Shown: positions 8,155 through 16,989, counted from the stretch's first letter. The stretch: 64,000 bases of DNA from Methanothrix sp. (GCF_016706325.1 NZ_JADJJX010000002.1:186001-250000); one strand, 5' to 3'. Notes: generated by a model not told the origin, from the sequence alone. Translations and numbers: made by a program.

Positions 8155-9669
8155 CTATTTCTTCAGGACATCTTTGCACACTTCAAGAATCGCCTCTCGA
8201 TCCCCGGGATTGAGCCTCTCTGCTGCCAAGATGCGCCGTCCCAGCTCAGGTAGCCGTTCTGAAAAAGCCTTCTGAATCGCCCTCTTGCTCTCTGCTATCT
8301 CTTCCAGCGGCACGCTGTCCAGAATGCCGGAGGTGGCGGCCAGGAGCACAGCCACCTGCTCTGCAGCCGGCATGGGCTCATACTGAGGCTGCTTGAGGGT
8401 CTCCCGGATCCGTCTTCCATGCTCCAGGGTCTTTCTGGTCACCTCATCGCTCCTCGCTCCGAACCTGGCAAAGGCCTCCAGCTCCTCGAACTGGGAATAG
8501 GAGAGGCGGAGGTCTCCTGCCACCTCATGGTAAGCGGGGAGCTGGCTCTTTCCACCCACCCGGGATACCGATCTCCCTATATCGATGGCTGGCAAGATGC
8601 CCTCTGCAAAAAGCTCTGGAGATAGATAGATCTGGCCGTCGGTGATGGAGATGAGGTTGGTGGGTATATAGGCGGAGATGTCCTGAGCCTCAGTCTCCAC
8701 TATGGGCAGAGCAGTCAAAGAGCCACCGGTCTGCAGATGGGTGGACCGCTCCAATAGGCGAGAGTGGATGTAGAATATGTCCCCGGGAAAGGCCTCCCTG
8801 CCCGGGGGCCGGCGCAGCAGCAGCGAGAGCTCACGATAGGAGCGGGCGTGACGGGTCAGATCATCGTAGACGATCAAGACGTCCCGCCCCTTCTCCATGA
8901 AGTACTCAGCCATGCTGGTGGCGGCATAGGGAGCAATGAAATTGTGGCCCGGCGGATCCTCGCCGGTGGCCACAACGATGATGCAGTGATCCATGGCCCC
9001 ATTATCTCGCAGATCGGAGATAACCCTGGACAGAGCAGACCTCTGCTGGCCAATGGCACAATAGACGCACAGGATCCCTTTATCGATCTGGTTGATCATG
9101 GTGTCCAGGGCGATGGCCGTCTTTCCGATCTGCCTGTCGCCCAGGATCAGCTCCCTTTGACCTCTGCCGATGGGGATCATGGCATCCACCGCCAGGATTC
9201 CGGTCTGAAGGGGGGTATTGACTGCAGCCCGGTCCATTATGGCCGGAGCCTCCCTCTCGATGGGCCGCCGCTCTTTGCCATGAATGGGCTGCCCCTCATC
9301 CAGCGGCCGGCCCATAGCATCCACCACCCTGCCCAGCAGCTCCTCACCCACGGGCACATCCATGACCCTTCCTGTTTTTCGCACCTCCTCCCCAGCCTTG
9401 ATGTTATCGCTCTTATCCAGCATGATTGCCGCTACCTCGTCCGGATCCAGATTGAAGGCGATGGCCAATTTATTGTCTGGAAGGATGAGCAGTTCCTCTG
9501 ACCTCGCATGCCTCAAGCCTCTGATGCGGGCGATGCCATTGCCCACAAAGGTTATGGTCCCCAGCTCCTCGAGCTGCAGAATTGGCCGCTGTTCATGAAG
9601 AGTCTGATCGACGGCATCAATAGCCCGGCCAACAGCCCGATCAAGGTCATCGGGTCCGGCTTTCTTCAT
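8155..9669 (-). CDS. atpA: N-ATPase alpha subunit
   Basis: I chose the ATG at 9669 (MKKAGPDDLDRAV), which gives 504 residues and overlaps the end of atpF by 23 bp; the open frame extends 34 codons further without homology. The P-loop reads GDRQIGKT, close to the family GDRQTGKT, and the region ILSIPxxL-like NLISITDGQIYL (about 330-341) is present. Alpha forms the non-catalytic nucleotide-binding half of the F1 hexamer. The slightly short N terminus is usual for N-type enzymes. It lies between atpF and the damaged atpG. Confidence 0.95.
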   Translation of the reverse strand: MKKAGPDDLDRAVGRAIDAVDQTLHEQRPILQLEELGTITFVGNGIARIRGLRHARSEELLILPDNKLAIAFNLDPDEVAAIMLDKSDNIKAGEEVRKTGRVMDVPVGEELLGRVVDAMGRPLDEGQPIHGKERRPIEREAPAIMDRAAVNTPLQTGILAVDAMIPIGRGQRELILGDRQIGKTAIALDTMINQIDKGILCVYCAIGQQRSALSRVISDLRDNGAMDHCIIVVATGEDPPGHNFIAPYAATSMAEYFMEKGRDVLIVYDDLTRHARSYRELSLLLRRPPGREAFPGDIFYIHSRLLERSTHLQTGGSLTALPIVETEAQDISAYIPTNLISITDGQIYLSPELFAEGILPAIDIGRSVSRVGGKSQLPAYHEVAGDLRLSYSQFEELEAFARFGARSDEVTRKTLEHGRRIRETLKQPQYEPMPAAEQVAVLLAATSGILDSVPLEEIAESKRAIQKAFSERLPELGRRILAAERLNPGDREAILEVCKDVLKK

Positions 9670-10459
9670 CCTCAATCCCACCCGAGGCAGCAGCCTGTTC
9701 CGTCTTCTGATCCATGATCCGGGATAGATCCTCTCGCAATGAGTCCAGATAATCGGCGATGGACCAGGCAACCCTCAGCTCACGAGAAGCTATCTCCACC
9801 CCGCAGATCAGCTCCGGCGCAGCCACGAACTCCAGGCCGGGTTCAAGACCGGTCTTATCCCTCAGCAGTTCCCGTATCTTCTGTTTTTGGTCAGCGGGGA
9901 TCTCAAAGCTGCTTTTCACCTTGACGGGCTCTCTTGAGTTCTCAAAGAATTCCTTGAGAGCCTCCCATTCCCTCTCCTCCAGATTCTGCAGATGCTGTAG
10001 ATAACGATCTATCACCTTGCCCTCCAGGTCTGCATCAGCCAGATCGCTGAGCACATGGCGGGCAACAGCATAAACCTCCTCTCCCGCCCTCAGGCTCAGG
10101 TCAGCAAGCAGCACCTCCTTCTGCTCCTGCAATGACCTGAGCCAGTCCTCCTTAGCCGCCTCCACCTCAGATCTGGCACTCTTCATCAGATCGTTCTTCA
10201 GGTTCTTGGCATCCTCTGCAGCCCGGGCCAAGAGTTCCTGCCGCTGATCAGAGATCTCCTGCCTGGCCCGGGCGGAGGCCTCGGCCAGCTGGTCGGCCTG
10301 GATCCTCTTCTCTTCAGCATCCTTGAGCTGATCGCTTATCTTCTGCTCTCTCTCCTTCATGGATCTGATGACCGGCCGGTAGAGAAAGTGCCTCAGCAGA
10401 AAGACCAGAACCAGAAAGTTGATGATCTGGGCGGCAAAGGTGAAGTAATCGATCTGCAC
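9647..10459 (-). CDS. atpF: N-ATPase b/delta-type stator subunit
   Basis: A 270-residue protein with one N-terminal membrane segment (IINFLVLVFLLRHFLY, about 12-27). It is followed by a long charged coiled coil (about 30-140) typical of subunit b, then a C-terminal part (about 160-250) with the KSSFEIPADQKQKIRELL pattern seen in delta/OSCP. N-ATPase operons lack a separate delta gene, and this long AtpF replaces b and delta in the peripheral stalk. It starts 9 bp after atpE and overlaps atpA. Confidence 0.9.
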   Translation of the reverse strand: MQIDYFTFAAQIINFLVLVFLLRHFLYRPVIRSMKEREQKISDQLKDAEEKRIQADQLAEASARARQEISDQRQELLARAAEDAKNLKNDLMKSARSEVEAAKEDWLRSLQEQKEVLLADLSLRAGEEVYAVARHVLSDLADADLEGKVIDRYLQHLQNLEEREWEALKEFFENSREPVKVKSSFEIPADQKQKIRELLRDKTGLEPGLEFVAAPELICGVEIASRELRVAWSIADYLDSLREDLSRIMDQKTEQAAASGGIEDEESRTR

Positions 10460-10468
10460 TAAGCCCTC

Positions 10469-10747
10469 CTATTTTGCTACATATCCCCAGAAGGGATTGG
10501 CAAAGATGAGGATAATGGAGATCACAAAGCAGTAGATAGCGATGGACTCCACCATGGCCAGGCCGACGAAGAGGGTTCGGGTTATGTTATTGGCCTCGTC
10601 CGGCTGCTGAGCTATGGCCAGCAGAGCCTTTGATAGCGCCCAGCCCTCTCCAATGGAAGGGCCAATCGAGCCTATGGCCATGGTCAGCCCGCTCACAACT
10701 ATGGATGCCATGCCTATGGTATCAATGCTCGCAATATCGACAGTCAT
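10469..10747 (-). CDS. atpE: N-ATPase c-ring subunit
   Basis: A 92-residue hairpin of two membrane helices joined by a polar loop, AQQPDEANN (about 46-54). Two carboxylates are visible: E34 in helix 1 (GEGW) and E67 in helix 2 (MVESIAIY), with S68 and Y72 next to it. A glutamate followed by Ser/Thr in helix 2 is associated with Na+ binding in F-type rotors, but N-type rings with two carboxylates have also been reported to be proton-linked, so the ion is undecided. The protein forms the rotor ring in the membrane. Confidence 0.93.
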   Translation of the reverse strand: MTVDIASIDTIGMASIVVSGLTMAIGSIGPSIGEGWALSKALLAIAQQPDEANNITRTLFVGLAMVESIAIYCFVISIILIFANPFWGYVAK

Positions 10748-10759
10748 ATAAAACTCCTT

Positions 10760-11461
10760 TTAGGATTTTATCTTCAACCTCATGGCAGTGCTCTCCTGGG
10801 CTGAGCTCGCTGAGACTATGTACACCGTGGCCAGAACGGCGAAGATGTAGGCCTGCACCTGGCCGATGAGCAGCCCCAGCAAATCCAGCAGCACCGGCAG
10901 GAACAGAGGGGCGATGGTGAGGAGTATGGCCATGAGCATGCTCTCGCTCATCATATTCCCAAAGAGCCTGACCGCCAGGGCCAGAGTACGGGAGAGCTCA
11001 CCGATGATGTGGAAGGGCAGCATCAGGATTGTGGGCTGGGCATAATGCTTGAGATAGCCTCTGATGCCTGATTGGGCCACACCATAGATCGGGACGGCGA
11101 AGAAGACGCAGATGGCCAGTGCGGCAGTGGTGGAGATGGAGCTGGTCGGCGTCCTGTAGCCCGGCACAACATCCAGCAGATTGGCAAGAGAGATGAACAG
11201 GAATAAGGTGCCGGAGAAGGGCAGATATCGATCCGGATCCATCTGGGCGATCTCCTTTATCTGGCTTTGCATGTACCCGAGCAGGATCTCCAGCAGATTC
11301 TGTGAGCGGGAGAATGGCGGCTCTGGGGAGAGATGGCGTGTCGAGAGCCAGCCCAAGAGGAGCAGGATGGCCATCACCACCCAGGTGAAGAGTATGGTCT
11401 CATTGATGCTGACAAAACCCATTTGCCAGAAGACAACCTCATCCGGGCTCAACTCCACCAT
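10760..11461 (-). CDS. atpB: N-ATPase a subunit
   Basis: A 233-residue membrane protein with about five to six helices. The essential arginine lies in LAVRLFGNMMSE (about 160-171), the hallmark of subunit a, which works against the c-ring carboxylate. The C-terminal helix GLLIGQVQAYIFAVLATVYI contains the conserved Q and Y. It overlaps atpR by 13 bp and is followed 12 bp later by atpE. Confidence 0.93.
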   Translation of the reverse strand: MVELSPDEVVFWQMGFVSINETILFTWVVMAILLLLGWLSTRHLSPEPPFSRSQNLLEILLGYMQSQIKEIAQMDPDRYLPFSGTLFLFISLANLLDVVPGYRTPTSSISTTAALAICVFFAVPIYGVAQSGIRGYLKHYAQPTILMLPFHIIGELSRTLALAVRLFGNMMSESMLMAILLTIAPLFLPVLLDLLGLLIGQVQAYIFAVLATVYIVSASSAQESTAMRLKIKS

Positions 11462-11751
11462 CGATTCCTCACCCCGCCAAGGCCCAGATGGCCAATGAGA
11501 GCAACCTTTGAGATCATGAAGCCCACCAGGCCACAGATCAGAGCACCCAGACCGCTACCGGAGATGAGGTAGAAGCCAAGAATGCAGATTGCTGACCGGA
11601 CAAAGAAGCTGCCCAGGGCAAGGATCGCTGGCTGGCCCCGGGCGGGAAGATGCTTAAGCGTCAGCCATAGCCCGCCGAAGTAGAACAATCCCAGGCCGAT
11701 TCCCAATGACATTGCCAGCACCAGCACAGCGAGATCAGCCATCAGAATCAT
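11449..11751 (-). CDS. atpR: N-ATPase accessory membrane protein AtpR
   Basis: A 100-residue protein with three predicted membrane helices, found only in N-ATPase operons between atpQ and atpB. The second helix carries an arginine (GSFFVRSAICILGFYL, about 47-62), a feature noted for AtpR and thought to help assemble the c ring by pairing with its carboxylates. The gene overlaps both neighbours. The role in assembly is established only loosely for the family. Confidence 0.88.
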   Translation of the reverse strand: MILMADLAVLVLAMSLGIGLGLFYFGGLWLTLKHLPARGQPAILALGSFFVRSAICILGFYLISGSGLGALICGLVGFMISKVALIGHLGLGGVRNRWWS

Positions 11752-12065
11752 TCATCATCAGTGCCCCTTATCTTCCCTTGCTCTTTCTTTACCCAGTACC
11801 AGGCATTGGCGCAGCCTGCTGCCAATCCTATGGATAGGAATGTGAGCGTCCAGGAGATCTTCCCCGGATATGATAGATCCAGCCAGATGCCGATGCCCAC
11901 GCCGATCAGAGTGGGGATGGCCACTGACCAGCCAACCATGCCCATCATCCCCAGGCCGAACCAGACGCCACTCCTTCTCTCCCGCCTGGCCCTCAGCATG
12001 CGCTCCTCTTTTCTGCCCACCCTGGCGGCAAATTCGCTTCCCTCTTCTTCTCTCTGCTCAGCCAT
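11748..12065 (-). CDS. atpQ: N-ATPase accessory membrane protein AtpQ (AtpI-like)
   Basis: A 105-residue protein with a charged N terminus (about 1-30) and two hydrophobic helices: MMGMVGWSVAIPTLIGVGIGIWL (about 40-62) and a second at about 73-92. GIWLDLSY and a trailing YWVKKEQGK match the AtpI/AtpQ family, a likely chaperone for ring assembly. It overlaps atpC by one base and atpR by four. Confidence 0.88.
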   Translation of the reverse strand: MAEQREEEGSEFAARVGRKEERMLRARRERRSGVWFGLGMMGMVGWSVAIPTLIGVGIGIWLDLSYPGKISWTLTFLSIGLAAGCANAWYWVKKEQGKIRGTDDE

Positions 12066-12451
12066 CAGCCCGACAACCTCATCTCCAGGAAATGTCTGGT
12101 GAAATCTGCCTCCAGCTTGGCCAGAATGGAACGGGTCTTTCTCTCCCCTTCATCCAGGGCCTCGAACTCCTCCTGTACCGTCCTGGACAGCCCGCCCAGA
12201 TCCCTGCTGCGCACTGCTTTCCTGGTGGAGATCAGCACATCGGCGGCGCATTTGACCAGTATTCCTCCGTCCACAGCCAGGAATTCCTCGCCCTCCGCCG
12301 ACTGGAAGGCGATGATGCCCGGGACCAGGGCGGTCACAAAATCGATGTGCTTGGGAAGAAGCCCAAGAGAGCCATCCTCGGCCTCGGCCACCACCCCCTT
12401 CACCTCCTCGTCCACGAGGATCTGGTCAGGAAGAATGACCTTCAGCCTCAT
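12065..12451 (-). CDS. atpC: N-ATPase epsilon subunit
   Basis: A 128-residue protein made mainly of the N-terminal beta-sandwich (about 1-85: GSLGLLPKHIDFVTALVPG) followed by a helical tail. Epsilon binds the base of the gamma shaft and the c ring. In N-ATPases it lies second in the operon, as here, overlapping atpD by four bases. The Arg-rich helix in the C-terminal third (RKAVRSRDLGGL) is retained. Confidence 0.92.
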   Translation of the reverse strand: MRLKVILPDQILVDEEVKGVVAEAEDGSLGLLPKHIDFVTALVPGIIAFQSAEGEEFLAVDGGILVKCAADVLISTRKAVRSRDLGGLSRTVQEEFEALDEGERKTRSILAKLEADFTRHFLEMRLSG

Positions 12452-13812
12452 TTTTTGGCCTCATCGATATTGCCTATCATGTAAAGCGACCCCTCGGGAT
12501 AGTCCTGGAACTCGTCTTTCAGGATGCGCTCGCACCCGTCCAAGGCATCCTCAAGCTTGACCATTCTGCCCTTATGGCCGGTGAACTGCTCAGTCACAAA
12601 GAAGGGCTGGGTCAGGAACCTCTCCAGACGGCGGGCCCGATTGACGATCCTCCGGTCCTCTGCAGAGAGCTCTTCCAGACCCAGCATGGCAATTATATCC
12701 TTGAGCTCCTCATAATCCGCCAGGGTCTTTCTGATCTTCTGCGCTATGCGGTAATGCTCCCTCCCGACCACTGCCTCGCTGAGCATCTTGGAGCGGGACT
12801 GCAATGGATCAATGGAGGGATACAGCCCCTGGCTGGACATCCTCCGGGAGAGGACGATAGATGCTGATAGATGGCCAAAGGCATGGACCACAGCAGGATC
12901 GGTGAAGTCGTCTGCAGGCACATATACCGCCTGAACAGAGGTTATGGCTCCGCTCTCGGTGCTGCAGATCCTCTCCTCAAGCTCAGCCAGCTCTGTGCTC
13001 AAGGTGGGCTGGTATCCAACCCTGGAAGGAAGCTGCCCCAGGAGACCTGAGACCTCTGATCCGGCCTGGATAAAACGAAAGATATTATCGATCAGCAAGA
13101 GAACATCCTGATGGGCATCATCCCTGAAGTACTCGGCCATGGTCAAAGCAGCATGGCCAACTCGAAACCTGGCGCCAGGCGGCTCGTTCATCTGGCCGAA
13201 GACCATGACGGATTTATCCAGGACGCCCACCTCCTTTATCTCCCGGTATAGCTCCTCGCCCTCCCGGCAGCGTTCACCCACTCCACAGAAGGTGCTGATC
13301 CCCTGGTACTTGCTGGCCATGTTCTGGATCAGCTCCATAATCAGGACTGTCTTGCCGACGCCCGCTCCACCCAGCAGGCCGGCTTTGCCTCCCCTCTCCA
13401 GCGGGGAGAGAATATCAATCGCTTTGATCCCGGTCTCAAAGATCTCCGAGGCGGTGGTCTGGCGGGATAGAGGAACGGGGTTCTGATGTATGGAGCGCAG
13501 ATCCTGGGAATCGATCTTCTCTCCATGATCTATGGGCTTTCCGAAGACGTTGAAGACTCTGCCCAGCAGCTTATCTCCCACAGGAACCATTATCGGCCGG
13601 CCGGTATCTATCGCCTTTGCGCCCCGTGCCAGTCCTCCTGTTGGCGTGAGGGCGATACCGCGCACCAGATCGAGGTCAAGGTGCAGCAAGACCTCAATTG
13701 CCGTCCCTTCTGCGTCAAGTAGATTGTGGATCTGGGGAAGCGATCCTGGAAACCTGACATCAACCACGCTCCCCCGGACTGATACCACCTCTCCCTCATC
13801 CTGACGTATCAT
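12448..13812 (-). CDS. atpD: N-ATPase beta subunit, catalytic
   Basis: A 454-residue F1 beta subunit with P-loop GGAGVGKT (about 148-155), the catalytic glutamate region GVGERCREG (about 177-185) and LLIDNIFRF (about 241-249). It holds the ATP-making sites. The first position in the operon, with atpC second and atpG last, is the diagnostic N-ATPase order; ordinary archaeal energy conservation uses an A-type enzyme instead. No A-ATPase gene lies in this window, so one must be sought elsewhere. Confidence 0.95.
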   Translation of the reverse strand: MIRQDEGEVVSVRGSVVDVRFPGSLPQIHNLLDAEGTAIEVLLHLDLDLVRGIALTPTGGLARGAKAIDTGRPIMVPVGDKLLGRVFNVFGKPIDHGEKIDSQDLRSIHQNPVPLSRQTTASEIFETGIKAIDILSPLERGGKAGLLGGAGVGKTVLIMELIQNMASKYQGISTFCGVGERCREGEELYREIKEVGVLDKSVMVFGQMNEPPGARFRVGHAALTMAEYFRDDAHQDVLLLIDNIFRFIQAGSEVSGLLGQLPSRVGYQPTLSTELAELEERICSTESGAITSVQAVYVPADDFTDPAVVHAFGHLSASIVLSRRMSSQGLYPSIDPLQSRSKMLSEAVVGREHYRIAQKIRKTLADYEELKDIIAMLGLEELSAEDRRIVNRARRLERFLTQPFFVTEQFTGHKGRMVKLEDALDGCERILKDEFQDYPEGSLYMIGNIDEAKK

Positions 13813-13885
13813 GTCTCGCCCCGGCCAAACTCCAATACTGCTATGATATTAATATGTGATGAAAATATTTTTATGACAACAGGCA
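13813..13885 (-). promoter_or_regulatory. Probable promoter of the N-ATPase operon
   Basis: Reading the minus strand, a TATA-like ATAAAAATATTTT lies at about 13862-13876, some 50 bp upstream of the atpD start codon, within a short AT-rich island. The next gene upstream (usp) is on the same strand but ends at 13979, leaving about 165 bp. The whole nine-gene operon is probably expressed from here. The transcription start is not visible from sequence. Confidence 0.45.
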
Positions 13886-13978
13886 TTCGTAAGAGGCAGT
13901 GATAGAAGACATCCCAGGGTGGGCCCTGCAATATAACCCTCATATGCTGATTGCCGGTTGGGCCGGCGGGAGCTCAGA

Positions 13979-14431
13979 TCACTCCCCATGGACCACCAGA
14001 ACGGGCACCTTTGAGTTGCGAACCACCTTTTCGGTGACGCTTCCAAGAAGGAATCTGGCCAGGCCTCTGGCTCCGATGCTGCCCATGACGATGAGATTGA
14101 CCTTGTTTTCTGCAGCAAACTTCAAGATCTCATCTGCAGGATGGCCCTCGATCACCTTCGACTCGAATGGAATGCCTGCATCGTTGGCCATGGCCTTTAT
14201 CCGCCCTGTAGCCTCTGCTCCCTGCTTTAGTAGCGAGCTTTTGAGTTCAGATATAACCTCATCTGCTATATTGAAGCTGAATTCGCCTGCAGCAGAATAT
14301 TCCTTGCCAATATCGGCGACATACATAGCAGTGACCTTGGCCTTTGAAAGCTTGGCGATCTCAATTCCCGCCTTGGCTGCATTCTCAGCATGTCTGGATC
14401 CATCGGTTGCGATCAATATACTCTCAAACAT
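13979..14431 (-). CDS. Universal stress protein, UspA family
   Basis: A 150-residue single Usp domain starting FESILIATDGSRHAENAA, with the ATP-binding motif GSIGARGLARFLLGSVTEKV (about 116-135), i.e. G-x2-G-x9-G-S/T. Proteins with this motif bind ATP and respond to stress, though partners are usually unknown. A TATA-like ttataa lies about 25 bp upstream (near 14455), so it is probably a single-gene transcript ending before the ATPase operon. Confidence 0.92.
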   Translation of the reverse strand: MFESILIATDGSRHAENAAKAGIEIAKLSKAKVTAMYVADIGKEYSAAGEFSFNIADEVISELKSSLLKQGAEATGRIKAMANDAGIPFESKVIEGHPADEILKFAAENKVNLIVMGSIGARGLARFLLGSVTEKVVRNSKVPVLVVHGE

Positions 14432-14514
14432 ACAGATATATTAGTTAAGAAGCATTATAAATCTGTTGCCAAGTGCCGAATCCAACGGGAACGGTTTGAG
14501 AAGTGCTGATGGAT

Positions 14515-15924
14515 TTAGTCCAGGTACTCAGAGAGCTTCGTCTGCTCGACCAGGCACTTCTCCCCCGGTATCTCCACCGGGTACAGGCCGGTCAGGCATC
14601 CCATGCACAGGCTCTCCTTTGGCAATCCCACTGCATCCACCAGGCCATCGTGGCTCACATAGCCCAGGGAGTCGGCCTCTATCACCGCCTCCACCCCGGC
14701 GACAGTCTTATGGGCAGCGATCAGCTCCTCCCGGCTGGCCATGTCGATCCCCAGATAACAGGGGGCGAGGATGGGAGGGCTGCCTATGCGGACGTGCACC
14801 TCTCGGGCCCCGGCCCGGCGGACCATGTTCACCACCCTGCGGCTGGTGGTGCCGCGCACAATTGAGTCATCCACCAGGATGATCTTATGCCCCTCGATGT
14901 TCGGGCGGATGGTGTTCATCTTCAGGCGCACTGCCGTCTCTCTCATGTTCTGATCAGGCATGATGAAGGTCCGGCCTATGTAGCGGTTCTTCATCAGGCA
15001 CTCGCGGTAGCTTATGCCGGAATGCTGGTGGTAGCCCACGGCCAAGGTTATCCCCGAGTCCGGGATGGGGGTGACGATATCGGCACAGGCAGGATGCTCC
15101 CGTGCCAGGTTGAATCCGGTGTTCAGCCGCACATCATATATCAAGCGGCCATCCATGATGCTATCCGGCCGGGCGAAGTAGATGTACTCGAAGATGCAGT
15201 GAGCCGGCTGGGGGGAACGGACAAGCTGATAGGACTTCATCTCTCCGTTCCTTAATACTATGAGCTCGCCTGGATTTACATCCCTTATCAGGCGGCCATT
15301 TAAGGTATCTATGGCCACGCTCTCTGAGGCCACCATTAACCCTGAATCGATCTCTCCTATGCACAGAGGCTTTATTCCCAGAGGATCGCGCAGGGCAAGT
15401 ACTGTATCTCCCCAAAGGAAGATCAGAGAGTAAGAGCCGACGATCTTTCTTATCAGAGCGCGGACAGCTTCCAGGAGGTCATAGTGGAGAAGCTCCTTGA
15501 CAAAGAGGTGGGCTATCACCTCAGTATCTGCCGTGGTGTGGAATATGTCACCTGCCTCTTCCAGCTTCTCTCTGAGTTGAGTGGCATTGACCAGGTTACC
15601 GTTATGGGCGGTGGCTATGGCGCCATCCTTGTATTTCACTAAAAGAGGCTGGCTGTTCTCTATAGTGGAGCGGCCGCCGGTTGGATAGCGGACATGGCCA
15701 ATGCCAACCTGCCCGCGCAGAAGGGCGATCTGGGCTTCATCGAAGACCTCAGAGACCAGGCCCATGCCCCGATGGGTGCGAATGGACTTGCCATCATGCA
15801 CTGAGATGCCGGCAGCCTCCTGCCCTCTATGCTGAAGGGCGTAAAGGGAGTAATAGATGAATTTGGCTGCGCCATTGGCCGTCTCATTTAATGAGATCCC
15901 TACAACGCCGCAGGCATCGTGCAA
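14515..15924 (-). CDS. purF: Amidophosphoribosyltransferase
   Basis: A 469-residue enzyme beginning MHDACGVVGI: the four-residue propeptide MHDA is removed so that C5 becomes the N-terminal nucleophile of the glutaminase domain. GHVRYPTGG and HNGNLVN follow, and the PRPP-binding loop VDDSIVRGTTS is at about 352-362. It makes 5-phosphoribosylamine, the first step of purine synthesis. It sits about 90 bp downstream of lsm-rpl37e on the same strand, a common archaeal grouping. Confidence 0.96.
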   Translation of the reverse strand: MHDACGVVGISLNETANGAAKFIYYSLYALQHRGQEAAGISVHDGKSIRTHRGMGLVSEVFDEAQIALLRGQVGIGHVRYPTGGRSTIENSQPLLVKYKDGAIATAHNGNLVNATQLREKLEEAGDIFHTTADTEVIAHLFVKELLHYDLLEAVRALIRKIVGSYSLIFLWGDTVLALRDPLGIKPLCIGEIDSGLMVASESVAIDTLNGRLIRDVNPGELIVLRNGEMKSYQLVRSPQPAHCIFEYIYFARPDSIMDGRLIYDVRLNTGFNLAREHPACADIVTPIPDSGITLAVGYHQHSGISYRECLMKNRYIGRTFIMPDQNMRETAVRLKMNTIRPNIEGHKIILVDDSIVRGTTSRRVVNMVRRAGAREVHVRIGSPPILAPCYLGIDMASREELIAAHKTVAGVEAVIEADSLGYVSHDGLVDAVGLPKESLCMGCLTGLYPVEIPGEKCLVEQTKLSEYLD

Positions 15925-16014
15925 ATCTGGCCTCTCTGGTAGTCTGCTTCTCCGGTGGTCGGCTTTTCAGGCAGTATGCCTCTCTCTATTAGTCCGCTCT
16001 TCCGGTGATCCGTT

Positions 16015-16185
16015 CTAGTAATCCGCTTTTCTCATCCACTTATGGCTTCTGAGTTTTGCTGATCTGCCAAAGCCGCATTGAACGCAGATCTTTCTCTTGA
16101 AATTAAACGAGATGCTGCCACAGCGCCGGCATCTGATATGCGATCTCTTATGGCGCTTTCCCATTGAAGGAGTACCCTTGGCCAT
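16015..16185 (-). CDS. rpl37e: 50S ribosomal protein L37e
   Basis: A short gene of 56 codons read from ATG 16183-16185 (plus-strand cat) to TAG 16015-16017. The product begins MAKGTPSMGKRHKRSHI and carries the zinc ribbon CRRC (residues 19-22) and CVQC (34-37), ending KWMRKADY. All four metal cysteines are present, and size and sequence match archaeal L37e. The start is preceded by GAGGTG and lies 10 bp after the lsm stop, the classical lsm-rpl37e pair of archaea. Confidence 0.95.
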   Translation of the reverse strand: MAKGTPSMGKRHKRSHIRCRRCGSISFNFKRKICVQCGFGRSAKLRSHKWMRKADY

Positions 16186-16195
16186 CTAAAACACC

Positions 16196-16414
16196 TCAAG
16201 GCGATATGTATACTACATTGTCTCCGCGCACGATTACCGTTCCGATATTGCGGGCAACCGCACCTTCTGCTACCTCTTCCGTCTTATCCATCACCAGATT
16301 CATATGAATATCATAACCCTGAAGTTCTCCCCGGAAGACCCTTCCGTCCTTGAGCTTGACTATGACGGGCCCGTTCAGTGATTCATTCAGAATATCAAGC
16401 GGTCTCTGACCCAT
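16196..16414 (-). CDS. LSm/Sm-like archaeal RNA-binding protein
   Basis: The 72-residue protein from ATG 16412-16414 (MGQRPLDILN) contains Sm1 (VKLKDGRVFRGELQGYDIHMNLVM, about 19-42) and Sm2 (IVRGDNVVYI, about 61-70). The frame is open far upstream, but that extension has no Sm homology and runs antisense to the divergent PUA gene. Archaeal Sm proteins form heptameric rings that bind U-rich RNA and tRNA precursors. It heads the lsm-rpl37e-purF gene string. Confidence 0.95.
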   Translation of the reverse strand: MGQRPLDILNESLNGPVIVKLKDGRVFRGELQGYDIHMNLVMDKTEEVAEGAVARNIGTVIVRGDNVVYISP

Positions 16415-16505
16415 TAATCCTCTCTCCAGCATTGATAACCGCAAAAGGCTACGGTTTTCTGACTTGCTCGTTGCATATTTAAACCTATCGGGATATCTGA
16501 AGAGC
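16415..16505. promoter_or_regulatory. Divergent promoter between lsm and PUA-protein genes
   Basis: The 91-bp spacer contains catatttaaa at 16474-16483 on the plus strand, about 23 bp ahead of the ATG at 16506, suggesting a nearly leaderless transcript for the PUA gene. The minus-strand lsm promoter must share this region, but I cannot place its TATA box with confidence. Confidence 0.5.
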
Positions 16506-16988
16506 ATGAAGATTAAATCCAGGCACCACCTCAAAGGGAGCGATGCCAGGAAGGTTGTGGCAAGTATTGAGCCGTTCCTGGATGACTCATCTGTCCTGCA
16601 CAAGGCCTCCCTGGAGAGGGCGGTCAGCGATGAGGGCATCGATCTCATATTCATGAATGGCAGACCTCTGATGATGGTCGTTGATGGTGAGCCATTCTTT
16701 ACTGTCCTCGGGGCCATCGATCTGTCGCCCAGAAGGAGGCTGGTGATGGTGGATTCGGGTGCAGTGCGGTTTGTGGTGAATGGGGCGGATATCATGAAGC
16801 CGGGGATAGTCCAGGCCGATCCGGAGATCTCACCGGGGGATCTGGTGGTGATCATCGAGGAGAGGCATAAGAAGCCCCTGGCCATAGGGCGGGCCCTGGT
16901 CGCCGGTACGGAGATGCGTGGAGAGGGCAAAGCAGTGAAGTCGCTGCACCATGTCGGCGACCAGATCTGGAGGGGACTGGAGGGATAA
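16506..16988 (+). CDS. PUA-domain RNA-binding protein (MCT-1-like)
   Basis: From ATG 16506 (MKIKSRHHLKGSDARKV) the protein has 160 residues: an N-terminal alpha/beta domain (about 1-75) and a C-terminal PUA domain (about 78-150) with VDSGAVRFVVNGADIMKPGI and AIGRALV. This is the archaeal homologue type of MCT-1/Tma20. Related eukaryotic proteins act in translation re-initiation and ribosome recycling; the archaeal role is not firmly known. An upstream in-frame TTG at 16464 was not chosen because the TATA box lies inside that extension. Confidence 0.85.
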   Translation: MKIKSRHHLKGSDARKVVASIEPFLDDSSVLHKASLERAVSDEGIDLIFMNGRPLMMVVDGEPFFTVLGAIDLSPRRRLVMVDSGAVRFVVNGADIMKPGIVQADPEISPGDLVVIIEERHKKPLAIGRALVAGTEMRGEGKAVKSLHHVGDQIWRGLEG

Positions 16989-16989
16989 G

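Noticed and set aside
9670..9771. 34-codon upstream extension of atpA
   Set aside because: It is inside atpF and unlike any alpha subunit; ATG 9669 fits.
16415..16930. N-terminal extension of the LSm gene to 16930
   Set aside because: The extension is antisense to the PUA gene and lacks Sm features; the ATG at 16414 gives a normal 72-residue protein.
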